Part shown: positions 17,854 through 25,857 of the stretch, piece after piece
Layout of the letters: each line of letters begins with the position of its first letter
Position numbering within the stretch: the first letter of the stretch is position 1
Assembly: GCA_026391655.1 (NCBI GenBank)
Contig: JAPLDR010000134.1
Span: 1 to 40,739, forward strand
Length of the DNA stretch: 40,739 nt
Origin: Bacteroidia bacterium
Lineage (GTDB): Bacteria > Bacteroidota > Bacteroidia > Bacteroidales > Prolixibacteraceae
Direction of reading: 5' to 3'
Notes under the pieces: generated by a model
The model's input: only the letters and a program-made list of their open reading frames with translations
Databases searched by the model: none
What the model was told of the DNA's origin: nothing
Made by a program: the position numbers and the translations under genes

Positions 17854-19524
17854 TCAATTATTCATTTTACTGTTACTTCTTTCCCTGATTTCGACCCGAC
17901 GAATTTTACCACTGATCGTTTTAGGTAGTTCTGTTACAAATTCTATGATCCGGGGATATTTATAGGGCGCAGTTACCGTTTTCACATGCTCCTGTATCTC
18001 TTTCGCCAGATCTTCGTGCCCGGGTCGATATTCAGGAGCCAGAATGATTGTAGCTTTAACCACCTGACCACGGATTTCATCGGGCGCACCGGTTACAGCA
18101 CACTCAATCACAGCCGGATGGGTCATCAAAGCACTTTCAACTTCAAATGGACCAATACGGTAACCCGAGGATTTAATCACATCATCAACACGTCCGACAA
18201 ACCAGTAATAACCATCTTCGTCGCGCCAGGCAAGATCTCCTGTATAATAAAGGCCATCGTAATGACTCAATGCAGTTTTTTCTTCGTCGTGGTAATATCC
18301 TGAAAATAAGCCAACCGGAATCTTTTCGCCCGTGCGGATGACGATTTGTCCAACCTCACCATCTTCGCAAGCCTTGTTTTCTCCATCAATTAAATGAACA
18401 TCAAATTGCGGTGACGGAACACCCATTGATCCGGCCTTTGGTTCCATCCAGGGAAAGGTAGCTATCTGCAATGTTGTTTCAGTCTGACCAAATCCTTCCC
18501 TGAGTTTTAAACCGGTCTGTTTGTAAAATGTATCGTATACAACAGGATTCAGCGGTTCGCCGGCTACCGATGCCCATTTCAGTTTCGAAAGGTCATATTT
18601 TGAAAAATCTTCCCTGATCAGAAACCGGTAAATCGTAGGTGGTGCACAAAAACTTGTCACACCAAATTCACTGATTTTTGATAGCATATCATCAGGAGTA
18701 AACTTCTCGTAATCATATACAAACACAGCTGCTCCAGCCAGCCATTGTCCGTAGATCTTTCCCCAGACCGATTTCGCCCATCCTGTATCGGAAACAGTAA
18801 AGTGCAATCCGTTATTTTCAACATTCTGCCAAAATTTAGCCGTCACAATATGGCCTAACGGATAGGTAAAATCGTGTACCACCATTTTGGGATTTGCAGT
18901 GGTACCTGAAGTAAAATATAACAATGAAATATCAGTGTTCTTTGGAGCGGCTACTCCTTGCGGGGCAATAAATGGTTTTGCATTTCGCATGCCGTCGCGG
19001 AACGATATCCAGCCTTCCGGAGTAGTATCTCCCACTGTCACAAGCTTTTCAACTGTTGGGGAGTTGTGCATTGCTTCGTTGATGCTATGAACAATTTCAG
19101 GTTCAGAAACCGAAATTATCACTTTTATGCCGGCAGCATTATTCCTGTATATCAGATCTTTCGGAGTCAATAAATGGGTAGCAGGTACGCCAATGGCTCC
19201 GATTTTATGCAAAGCAAGAATTGAAAACCAAAACTCGTACCTTCTTTTCATGATCATCATCACCTTATCGCCACGACCAATTCCAAGCGACTGAAAAAAT
19301 GATGCCGTTTCGTCGCTTGCCTTTTTCAGATCAGCGAATGTGAAATCATGGGATTCTCCTTTGTCGTTAACCCAGCAGATAGCCTTTTTGGAGGGGACTG
19401 TCCGGGCATATTCATCTACAACATCGTATGCAAAATTAAACTGTTCAGGGACAATTATTTCGAAGTTTTTCTGAAAATCTTCGAGTGATTCAAATGATGA
19501 TTTTTTAAGATATTTTTTAAACAT
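17854..19524 (-). CDS. AMP-binding acyl-CoA synthetase, medium-chain/acetyl-CoA synthetase-like (556 aa)
   Basis: This ANL-superfamily enzyme activates a carboxylic acid to acyl-AMP and then acyl-CoA. The ATP-binding motif is [47 protein letters not shown] and the hinge [17 protein letters not shown] follow. The catalytic lysine sits in [14 protein letters not shown] near the C-terminus. The length and the gap-free motif set indicate an active enzyme. The sequence is closer to medium-chain (ACSM-type) synthetases than to Acs, but the substrate is not certain. An XRE-cupin regulator lies immediately upstream (12-base gap) and probably controls or is co-transcribed with it. Confidence 0.92.
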   Translation of the reverse strand: MFKKYLKKSSFESLEDFQKNFEIIVPEQFNFAYDVVDEYARTVPSKKAICWVNDKGESHDFTFADLKKASDETASFFQSLGIGRGDKVMMIMKRRYEFWFSILALHKIGAIGVPATHLLTPKDLIYRNNAAGIKVIISVSEPEIVHSINEAMHNSPTVEKLVTVGDTTPEGWISFRDGMRNAKPFIAPQGVAAPKNTDISLLYFTSGTTANPKMVVHDFTYPLGHIVTAKFWQNVENNGLHFTVSDTGWAKSVWGKIYGQWLAGAAVFVYDYEKFTPDDMLSKISEFGVTSFCAPPTIYRFLIREDFSKYDLSKLKWASVAGEPLNPVVYDTFYKQTGLKLREGFGQTETTLQIATFPWMEPKAGSMGVPSPQFDVHLIDGENKACEDGEVGQIVIRTGEKIPVGLFSGYYHDEEKTALSHYDGLYYTGDLAWRDEDGYYWFVGRVDDVIKSSGYRIGPFEVESALMTHPAVIECAVTGAPDEIRGQVVKATIILAPEYRPGHEDLAKEIQEHVKTVTAPYKYPRIIEFVTELPKTISGKIRRVEIRERSNSKMNN

Positions 19525-19536
19525 GAAGACCCAATT

Positions 19537-20088
19537 TTAAAGGATAATGGCTAAAAATTTGGCAGATTCATTTTCCAATGCGAGCATTCCGTGTGGTAAT
19601 CCCGAATCAAAATAGATGGAATCGCCCGGTTCGAGAATCATCTCCTTACTGCCAATGAAAATTTTCAGTTTCCCCTCAATCATAAAATTAAATTCCTGTC
19701 CGGGATGGGAATTAAAACTTACAGTTGTATCCACTTTGGGATCAACAACTACCACAAAAGGGTCAGCCTTCCGGTTTTGAAAATTGCCTGCAAGCGCCTG
19801 ATATTTATAATCTTTTCGGCGATCAACACCAATTCCTTTGTCTTTACGGGTCAAGGTATACGAATGCATATGAGGTTCTTCTCCTGTAAGAAGAGCAGTG
19901 ATATCGAAATTGTATTTTTGGGACATTCGGTGGAGAATACTTACCGGAATATCAACTTCACCACTTTCAAAATTAAGGTACTGCTCTTTCGTGATGGCAC
20001 AAGTTGCAGCGGCCGCATCGGGTGAAATTTCGAGCACTTCGCGCATTCCACATAAACGATCGGCTATTTGTTTAATCTGTTCATCCAT
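19537..20088 (-). CDS. XRE-family HTH regulator with C-terminal cupin domain (183 aa)
   Basis: The N-terminal ~70 residues form a helix-turn-helix of the Cro/C1 type (ATCAITKEQYLNFESGEVDI). The C-terminal ~75 residues form a cupin barrel, with FNSHPGQEFNFMIEGKLKIF and EPGDSIYFDSGLPHGMLALE. In this family the cupin senses a small molecule and the HTH binds DNA. Its position directly before an acyl-CoA synthetase gene suggests it regulates carboxylic-acid activation. Such pairs are common in Bacteroidota. The ligand is unknown. Confidence 0.93.
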   Translation of the reverse strand: MDEQIKQIADRLCGMREVLEISPDAAAATCAITKEQYLNFESGEVDIPVSILHRMSQKYNFDITALLTGEEPHMHSYTLTRKDKGIGVDRRKDYKYQALAGNFQNRKADPFVVVVDPKVDTTVSFNSHPGQEFNFMIEGKLKIFIGSKEMILEPGDSIYFDSGLPHGMLALENESAKFLAIIL

Positions 20089-20123
20089 GAATATAAAATT
20101 GAATATTAGCCTCTTATGTCACT

Positions 20124-20927
20124 TTATTTTGAACTGTTGATTTTATTGAACGAAACCAGCAGCCCCCGGATCAGCGCTGACGAAAAGCCCTGATGTTCCA
20201 TTTCATTCAATCCTGAAATTGTAATCCCCTTTGGTGTAGTAACCTTGTCAATTTCTTGCTCGGGATGATGACCAGTCTGTAGAATCAACTCTGTCGCTCC
20301 TTTAACGGTTTGTGCAACAATTTGTTGAGCTACATCTGCTCCAAAACCAATCTCTACGCCGCCCTGAATCGCGGCGCGAATAAAGCGAAGAGCAAAGGCA
20401 ATACCGCATGCCCCGAGAACAGTTGCAGCCGCCATGAGCTCTTCGTCGATAAAGATCACTTTACCGAGCGACTCGAATAGTTCTTTAACTAATTCACTTT
20501 GTTCTTCAGAACAATCCGGAGCAGCAATCAATGTCATTGATTCCCGAAGCGCAACTGCAGTATTCGGCATCACCCTCAACGGGATCACATCTGGTGGGAG
20601 CAGCTCTTTTAATTGTGTGATGCTGATACCGGTCATCATTGAGGCAACCAACTGGCCAGGTCGAAGTACGGGTCTAATTTCGTTTATCACCTCAACGGCC
20701 TGGTAGGGTTTTACGGCTATGATAATTATATCTGCCTTAGCTACAGCTATTTTATTATCTTTCTCAATACAAATGCCTTTTGCAGCAAGGTCCTCCAGTA
20801 ACTGCACACGCCGACGCGAAACAGTTAATTTTGAGGCAGAAATACCCGATTTCAAAAAACCGTCGGCAACCGATCGCCCCAGATTACCACCACCTAAGAT
20901 GGCAATTTTTAAATTTTTTATTTCCAT
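20124..20927 (-). CDS. proC: Pyrroline-5-carboxylate reductase (~267 aa)
   Basis: The Rossmann motif is IAILGGGNLGRSVADGFLKS, followed by IIIIAVKPYQA and MPNTAVALRESMTLIA. The C-terminal dimerisation domain has TVKGATELILQTGHHPEQEI and the signature KVTTPKGITISGLNEMEHQG. It performs the last step of proline synthesis. I prefer the ATG at 20927 (MEIKNLKIAI), close to the Rossmann strand; an in-frame ATG at 20945 would add six residues. The gene lies between argD and the XRE-cupin gene on the same strand. Confidence 0.96.
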   Translation of the reverse strand: MEIKNLKIAILGGGNLGRSVADGFLKSGISASKLTVSRRRVQLLEDLAAKGICIEKDNKIAVAKADIIIIAVKPYQAVEVINEIRPVLRPGQLVASMMTGISITQLKELLPPDVIPLRVMPNTAVALRESMTLIAAPDCSEEQSELVKELFESLGKVIFIDEELMAAATVLGACGIAFALRFIRAAIQGGVEIGFGADVAQQIVAQTVKGATELILQTGHHPEQEIDKVTTPKGITISGLNEMEHQGFSSALIRGLLVSFNKINSSK

Positions 20928-20962
20928 GAAATTAAAATTTTGCAATTTTAAAGAAACGCAAT

Positions 20963-22093
20963 TTACAATTTATTCAGTACCTTTACCAATGCATCAACAA
21001 AATGATCAACCTGAACTTTGGTAAGTGTTAACGGAGGGAGAATCCTGATAATGTTGGTTCCTGTAACTCCGGTAAATATTTTCTCCTCATATAGCAACTG
21101 CTTTCTGATCGTAGCAATCGGAAAATCAAACTCAACACCAATCATTAACCCTTTTCCGCGAAGCACTTTGATTTGAGGTATTTGCGCAAGCTTTGAAAAA
21201 AAATATTCCCCCACTTCAAGCGCATTGTCAACCAGTTTTTCAGCTTTCATAATGTCAAGCACTGCAATTCCGGCAGCACAGGCCAAATAATTTCCACCAA
21301 AAGTGGTTCCCAACATACCAAACCAAGGTTTCAGTTTTGGACTAATTAATATTCCACCTATCGGGAAACCATTACCCATTCCTTTGGCAACTGAAATAAT
21401 ATCAGGTTTTATATCAGCATATTGATGAGCAAAAAACTTTCCGCTACGCCCGTATCCGGATTGAATTTCATCAAGAATCAACACAGCACTATACTTTTCG
21501 CACAAATGCGATGCAGCTTTCAGAAAGTCTGGTTCCGGAACCCGGCATCCGCCAATTCCCTGAATTCCCTCAACGATTACAGCAGCTACATCACCCATTA
21601 GTAAAGCAGATTCAAGTTGCGCCACATCATTTAGCGGAAGTATCGTCCGTATCACAGTATCGTTGAGCGGTGAGATGATTTTCGGATTGTCGGTTACAGC
21701 AACTGCTGCTGATGTCCTTCCATGAAATGACTTTTCGAAAGCGATAATCCGCCCTTTGCCTGTATGAAAAGAGGCGAGTTTTAGAGCGTTCTCATTCGCC
21801 TCTGCGCCAGAGTTGCACAGAAAAAGAGAATAATCAGGATAACCTGAAAGTTCTCCAAGTTTTAATGCCAGCTCTTCTTGTAAAGGATTTTGAACCGAAT
21901 TGGAATAGAAACCAATCTTGTTGAGCTGTTCTGTCAATTTCTTCACATATTCGGGATGAGAATGACCAACAGAAATTACGGCATGCCCACCATACAAATC
22001 AAGGTATTCAACTCCTTTATCATCTGTAATATAACAACCCTTTGCCGCTACAGGAACAATATCAAAAAGGGGATAAACATCAAAAAGTTTCAT
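20963..22093 (-). CDS. argD: Acetylornithine/succinylornithine aminotransferase (376 aa)
   Basis: This class III PLP aminotransferase converts N-acylglutamate semialdehyde to N-acylornithine. Motifs include YLDLYGGHAVISVGHSHP, LCNSGAEANENALKLA, FEKSFHGRTSAA and LILDEIQSGYGRSGKFFAHQ. The PLP lysine lies in SVAKGMGNGFPIGG. The length is typical of ArgD. It lies between argC and proC. The same enzyme could also serve lysine synthesis, as ArgD does elsewhere. In this cluster the succinyl substrate is likely because of the ArgF' type. Confidence 0.95.
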   Translation of the reverse strand: MKLFDVYPLFDIVPVAAKGCYITDDKGVEYLDLYGGHAVISVGHSHPEYVKKLTEQLNKIGFYSNSVQNPLQEELALKLGELSGYPDYSLFLCNSGAEANENALKLASFHTGKGRIIAFEKSFHGRTSAAVAVTDNPKIISPLNDTVIRTILPLNDVAQLESALLMGDVAAVIVEGIQGIGGCRVPEPDFLKAASHLCEKYSAVLILDEIQSGYGRSGKFFAHQYADIKPDIISVAKGMGNGFPIGGILISPKLKPWFGMLGTTFGGNYLACAAGIAVLDIMKAEKLVDNALEVGEYFFSKLAQIPQIKVLRGKGLMIGVEFDFPIATIRKQLLYEEKIFTGVTGTNIIRILPPLTLTKVQVDHFVDALVKVLNKL

Positions 22094-22100
22094 ACTATAA

Positions 22101-22133
22101 AATTCCTAATTCGTAATTCATAATTCGTAATTC
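22101..22133. repeat. AATTC-based simple repeat between argC and argD
   Basis: AATTCCTAATTCGTAATTCA and the following 13 bases are repeats of TAATTCG/A with dyad symmetry. No function is evident. Confidence 0.5.
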
Positions 22134-22134
22134 T

Positions 22135-23109
22135 TCAGAATCCAATTGCCTTCAAATTTAAACCACAACGCTCATCAAGCCCAAACATAAGGTTCATATT
22201 TTGAACAGCCTGACCTGATGCGCCTTTTAGAAGGTTATCGATACAGGAAATAATCATCAGTTTATTGCCATGTTTTTCCAGAAAAAGCAGCCCTTTATTC
22301 GTGTTCACAACCTGTTTCATGTCGGGATTTTCGCGTGCTATATTCACAAATGGATGAGAAGCATAGAACTTCGTGTAGATGTCATTCGCTTCTTCGATCG
22401 TTCCAATAAATTTCGTGTAAGCTGTCACAAAAATTCCGCGTGTATAATTCCCCCTAACCGGGATAAAGTTTACATCCTTACTAAAACCGGGCTGTGCCTG
22501 ACAAAGACTTTGACAAATTTCGCCAAGATGCTGATGTTCAAATGCTTTATAAACCGATAGATTATTATCCCGCCAGCTGAAATGGGAAGTATCTGTTGGT
22601 GCCTGTCCTGCCCCGGTCGATCCGGTGATGGCATTGATATGCACCTCATCGGTCAACAACCCGTTAGCAGCAAGTGGAATCAGCGCCAATTGAATTGCCG
22701 TTGCAAAACATCCCGGATTGGCAATTTTAGTCGCAACCCTGATTTCCTCGCGGTTAAGTTCAGGCAAACCATACACGAAATCATTCCCTGCACGTTTCAG
22801 TCTGAAATCATGACTCATGTCAATGATTTTAACATGCTTTGGAATGACAGTATTATTCAGAAAGTCAATTGATTTACCATGACCGGAACATAAAAAAACC
22901 ACATCCGTATCTTCAAAATTGATATCTGTGAAAACCAGGTCTGTATCTCCGAGAAGATCAGAGTGAACTGATGAAACAGACAGTCCGTTGTTACTGCTGC
23001 TTTGAATATATTTTAATTCCACTGCCGGATGGTATAGCAAGATCCGGATCAACTCGCCGGCAGTATAACCAGCTCCACCAACTATTCCGACTCTGATTCT
23101 ATTAGGCAT
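22135..23109 (-). CDS. argC: N-acetyl(succinyl)-gamma-glutamyl-phosphate reductase (324 aa)
   Basis: The NAD(P)-binding start is VGIVGGAGYTAGELIRILLY. The catalytic cysteine lies in NPGCFATAIQLALIPL, and HQHLGEI and VRGNYTRGIF are family motifs. It reduces N-acylglutamyl phosphate to the semialdehyde. Its ATG overlaps the argG stop by one base (TAATG), so translation is coupled. The length is usual. Confidence 0.96.
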   Translation of the reverse strand: MPNRIRVGIVGGAGYTAGELIRILLYHPAVELKYIQSSSNNGLSVSSVHSDLLGDTDLVFTDINFEDTDVVFLCSGHGKSIDFLNNTVIPKHVKIIDMSHDFRLKRAGNDFVYGLPELNREEIRVATKIANPGCFATAIQLALIPLAANGLLTDEVHINAITGSTGAGQAPTDTSHFSWRDNNLSVYKAFEHQHLGEICQSLCQAQPGFSKDVNFIPVRGNYTRGIFVTAYTKFIGTIEEANDIYTKFYASHPFVNIARENPDMKQVVNTNKGLLFLEKHGNKLMIISCIDNLLKGASGQAVQNMNLMFGLDERCGLNLKAIGF

Positions 23110-24299
23110 TATTTCTTATTTACAGAATGATAGATTTTTAACTGATTGGCCAGAATTTTGGTGAATCCTTTTGCATCGTCAGCAGTCCAACCTTTGTTCA
23201 TTTCGCCATATTGGCCGAATTCCGAATTCATCAAATCGTGTTCCGATTCTATTCCAACTAACTGAAAATGATAAGGTCTTAAATTAATAATTACTTTCCC
23301 TGTAACATTCTCCTGACTGTTTTCGAGGAATTTTTCGATGTCGCGCATAACCGGTTCCAGGTACATGGCTTCGTGTAAAAACATTCCGTACCAGTTGCCA
23401 AGTTGCTCCTTCCAGTACTGCTGCCATTTTGTAAGCGTATGTTTTTCGAGCATTTGATGAGCCTTAATAATCAACATGGGTGCTGCAGCTTCAAATCCGA
23501 CGCGTCCTTTAATTCCAATAATCGTATCGCCGATATGCATATCGCGGCCGATGGCCCAGGCTGAACCAAGTCGTTCAACTTCAATAATGGAATCGACAGG
23601 ATTGCGTTGTGTTTTTCCGTTGACGCCTCTGAGCTGTCCCTTGAGAAACTCGAGCGTAATTGTTTCTTCTCCTTCTTTTTGAAGATGAGTCGGATAAGCC
23701 TCTTCCGGAAGCGTTTTTCCGCTCTGAAGTGTCTCTTTTCCGCCAATGCTTGTACCCCAAAGTCCTTTATTCACAGAATAGGCCATCTTTTCGAAATTAT
23801 CTACCACGCCATGTTCGCGCAAATATTTGACTTCGGCATCTCGCGACAATTCCAGATCACGCGTAGGTGTAATAATTTTAATTTCGGGAGCCAGTACTTC
23901 AAACGCGAGGTCAAACCGGATCTGATCATTCCCGGCTCCGGTGCTTCCATGCGCTACGTAAGTGGCGCCAATGCTTTTGGCATATTCGATCACAGCGAAC
24001 GCCTGAAAAATTCGTTCTGAACTTACAGAAATAGGATAGGTATTGTTTCTCAGCACATTACCATATACCATATACCTGATTCCCTTGTTGTAATAGTCAT
24101 TGGTGACATCAATTGTCTTGTGCGATTTAACCCCCAATGAGTAAGCTTTTTTCTCGATAACAGCAAGTTCCTCTTTCGAGAATCCACCTGTATTGGCAAT
24201 GGCAGTGTGAACTTCCATTCCTTTTTCAACTGACAGATAAATTGCACAAAACGAGGTATCTAACCCTCCGCTAAATGCTAAAACTACCTTTTCCTTCAT
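23109..24299 (-). CDS. argG: Argininosuccinate synthase (396 aa)
   Basis: The ATP pyrophosphatase loop is VLAFSGGLDTSFCAIYL. AHGSTGAGNDQIRFDLAFE binds citrulline and aspartate, and later segments (SVNKGLWGTSIGG, VERLGSAWAIGRDM) are family-typical. The enzyme joins citrulline and aspartate. It heads the core arg genes behind the GNAT gene. No argH is present downstream in the window, so the last enzyme must be encoded elsewhere. Confidence 0.96.
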   Translation of the reverse strand: MKEKVVLAFSGGLDTSFCAIYLSVEKGMEVHTAIANTGGFSKEELAVIEKKAYSLGVKSHKTIDVTNDYYNKGIRYMVYGNVLRNNTYPISVSSERIFQAFAVIEYAKSIGATYVAHGSTGAGNDQIRFDLAFEVLAPEIKIITPTRDLELSRDAEVKYLREHGVVDNFEKMAYSVNKGLWGTSIGGKETLQSGKTLPEEAYPTHLQKEGEETITLEFLKGQLRGVNGKTQRNPVDSIIEVERLGSAWAIGRDMHIGDTIIGIKGRVGFEAAAPMLIIKAHQMLEKHTLTKWQQYWKEQLGNWYGMFLHEAMYLEPVMRDIEKFLENSQENVTGKVIINLRPYHFQLVGIESEHDLMNSEFGQYGEMNKGWTADDAKGFTKILANQLKIYHSVNKK

Positions 24300-24345
24300 G
24301 AGTATATTATTTTAGAATTATTTCGTTGAGTAATGGTGAATATTA

Positions 24346-25071
24346 TTAGTGTCCTAAAATGATGATTTTTTTCCAGTCGATGGCCGAAAAATGCAGTTTT
24401 TCGTTTTTCCGTTTTTCCAGCCACTCTTTGTAAATCTTAAACGGCGTTTTTGGTTTCCGCTTTTTAGTTTCCCATGCCGGATCATACAACATCCCCGTAC
24501 AAAGACATTTTGTTTTATTCATACGGAGCAAAATATCGTAGTTAACACAGCTCTGGCAACCTTTCCAAAACTGCTCATCATCTGTCAGTTCCGAGAAGGT
24601 AACCGGACGATAACCCAGTTCAGAATTGATTTTCATCACAGCAAGCCCAGTGGTTAAACCAAAAAGTTTGGCATCGGGAAATTTCTTACGCGACAACTCG
24701 AAAGCCATCAGTTTAATACTCCGGGCAAGACCATGACCGCGGTAATCCCAATGAACAATCAATCCTGAATTAGCCACATATTTCCCATCATTCCAGGATT
24801 CGATGTAGCAAAATCCTGCAAACTTCTCACCCTCAACAGCAATGATCGCTTTACCCTCCGAGATTTTTGAAGCAATATATTCGTGAGTACGTCGGGCAAT
24901 CCCTGTGCCACGTTCCAATGATGCTTTTTCGATGGTGCCATTTATTTCGTCAACATAACAAAGATGTTGCTCCCCGGCCACCATTATCCGGATTTCAGGT
25001 TTTATCTTTATATCTTCTTTCTTTTTAAATATCATAGTTTTAAAATCAACTCTGTTAAATTTTACTTTCAA
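24346..25071 (-). CDS. GNAT-family acyltransferase, candidate for the first step of arginine synthesis (241 aa)
   Basis: The acyl-CoA-binding motif is visible in LIVHWDYRGHGLARSIKLMA (R-GxGxA type). LFGLTTGLAVMKINSELGYR follows, and then a cysteine-containing tail (GCQSC, KCLCTG). The gene sits between argR and argG. No other argA or argJ is seen in the cluster, so it probably acylates glutamate with acetyl- or succinyl-CoA; that is inference from context. The ATG at 25071 overlaps the argR end by 17 bases; an alternative ATG at 25035 (MIFKKKEDI) is possible. Confidence 0.8.
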   Translation of the reverse strand: MKVKFNRVDFKTMIFKKKEDIKIKPEIRIMVAGEQHLCYVDEINGTIEKASLERGTGIARRTHEYIASKISEGKAIIAVEGEKFAGFCYIESWNDGKYVANSGLIVHWDYRGHGLARSIKLMAFELSRKKFPDAKLFGLTTGLAVMKINSELGYRPVTFSELTDDEQFWKGCQSCVNYDILLRMNKTKCLCTGMLYDPAWETKKRKPKTPFKIYKEWLEKRKNEKLHFSAIDWKKIIILGH

Positions 25072-25540
25072 GTTTTGGCATTATTGTTTTTAATGCCAGA
25101 ATTAAATCATTACGCCCGACATCTTCGCGTATAATCAGCAAAATGGTATCATCGCCTGCCACTGTTCCCAGAATTTCAAATGGATTCGCATTGTCAATCA
25201 TAATGGCAACGCTATTGGCATATCCCGGCAGGGTTTTTATTACTCCCAGATTTGCGGAAAATTCAATTCCCACTACACCGTCTGCTAAAAAATCAAGCCG
25301 CGATGCTTCAGAATTACTTTGCTGATTTACAGGATTACTACCAGCAAGCCGATAAATATATCCACTCTTTACATCGCTCACTTTCATCACCTATAAAGAT
25401 TTCAGATCACGCGAAAGCGTGGCCTGTGTGACAACGCACCCCAGTTCCTGTAACCGGATTTGCAGGTCATCCTGACTACTGATTACCTGTTCCGAGATAA
25501 TCTTTTTAATTAATTGAATTCGTTGAGACCGATTTTTCAT
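25055..25540 (-). pseudogene. argR: Arginine repressor ArgR interrupted by an in-frame TAG
   Basis: Residues 1-49, from MKNRSQRIQLIKKIISEQVI to TLSRDLKSL, form the winged-helix DNA-binding domain with its recognition motif. The next codon is TAG (25393-25391). The same frame then continues with VMKVSDVKSGYIYRL and the C-terminal arginine-binding, oligomerisation domain (DNANPFEILGTVAGDDTILL) to the stop at 25055. The full frame would be about 160 residues, normal for ArgR. A single C-to-T change (CAG to TAG) would explain the break. Either the repressor is dead, the stop is read through, or the base is a sequence error. A GTG/ATG pair directly after the stop could let the C-terminal domain be made alone. 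Confidence 0.85.
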
Positions 25541-25552
25541 CTGAAATCTTTC

Positions 25553-25570
25553 AATGAATATTTATTCTAT
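25553..25570. promoter_or_regulatory. ARG-box-like operator just upstream of argR
   Basis: AATGAATATTTATTCTAT matches the ArgR consensus (TGAAT, four A/T, ATTCA) at all but one of the core positions. It lies 13 bases upstream of the argR start and just downstream of a possible minus-strand -7 element (TAAAATTG, 25587-25580). That fits autoregulation. Confidence 0.6.
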
Positions 25571-25611
25571 TAAAGGATGCAATTTTATACATTTATTTTG
25601 ATTTATCGCAC

Positions 25612-25632
25612 ATTTATGCATAAATATTTGAT
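25612..25632. promoter_or_regulatory. Second ARG-box-like palindrome between argR and carA
   Basis: ATTTATGCATAAAT (25612-25625) is a perfect palindrome. It overlaps TGCATAAATATTTG, which matches 11 of 14 core ARG-box positions. A third imperfect site, TGAAT-N9-ATTCA, lies at 25658-25676. Multiple sites would suit a hexameric ArgR. Confidence 0.45.
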
Positions 25633-25686
25633 TTTCCCACTAAATATTAAATTAATGTGAATATTTATAAAATTCAAAATAATGGC

Positions 25687-25718
25687 TTTGTGAATTTCAC
25701 AGATTTAAACTACTTTTG
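25687..25718 (+). promoter_or_regulatory. carAB promoter with internal palindrome
   Basis: TTTG (25687-25690), 20 bases, then TACTTTTG (25711-25718) fit the Bacteroidota promoter. Between the two elements lies TGTGAATTTCACA (25689-25701), a perfect palindrome around one base, well placed for a repressor or activator. The start of transcription should be near 25725, giving a leader of about 130 bases before carA. Confidence 0.65.
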
Positions 25719-25747
25719 CAGCTGTGCGACATCAACTAAGAATATCG

Positions 25748-25795
25748 ATGAAGAAGACGCCGGAAAATGCGTTTTTTCTACTGATAAAAAAGTAG
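25748..25795 (+). CDS. Possible leader peptide of carAB (15 aa)
   Basis: An ATG opens MKKTPENAFFLLIKK and stops at TAG. The frame lies inside the carAB leader. Its codons 6 to 15 run through the 5' arm and loop of the downstream terminator hairpin, so a translating ribosome would melt the hairpin. It contains no arginine codons, which argues against arginine-stalling control. Its U-rich stretch could instead slow RNA polymerase when UTP is low. No ribosome-binding site is evident, which is usual in this phylum. It may be fortuitous. Confidence 0.35.
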   Translation: MKKTPENAFFLLIKK

Positions 25796-25813
25796 TGAAA
25801 ACGCATTTTTTTT
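25764..25813 (+). terminator. Intrinsic terminator (attenuator) in the carAB leader
   Basis: AATGCGTTTT pairs with AAAACGCATT, and inside this stem CTACT pairs with AGTAG. The hairpin is followed by eight T. It lies between the promoter and carA on the + strand, so the carAB message must read through it. The minus-strand side lacks a matching U-run, so it is not an argR terminator. Confidence 0.75.
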
Positions 25814-25857
25814 GAGAAATAAGTTGAAAATAAGTTAACCAGAGAAAAACAAGTATA

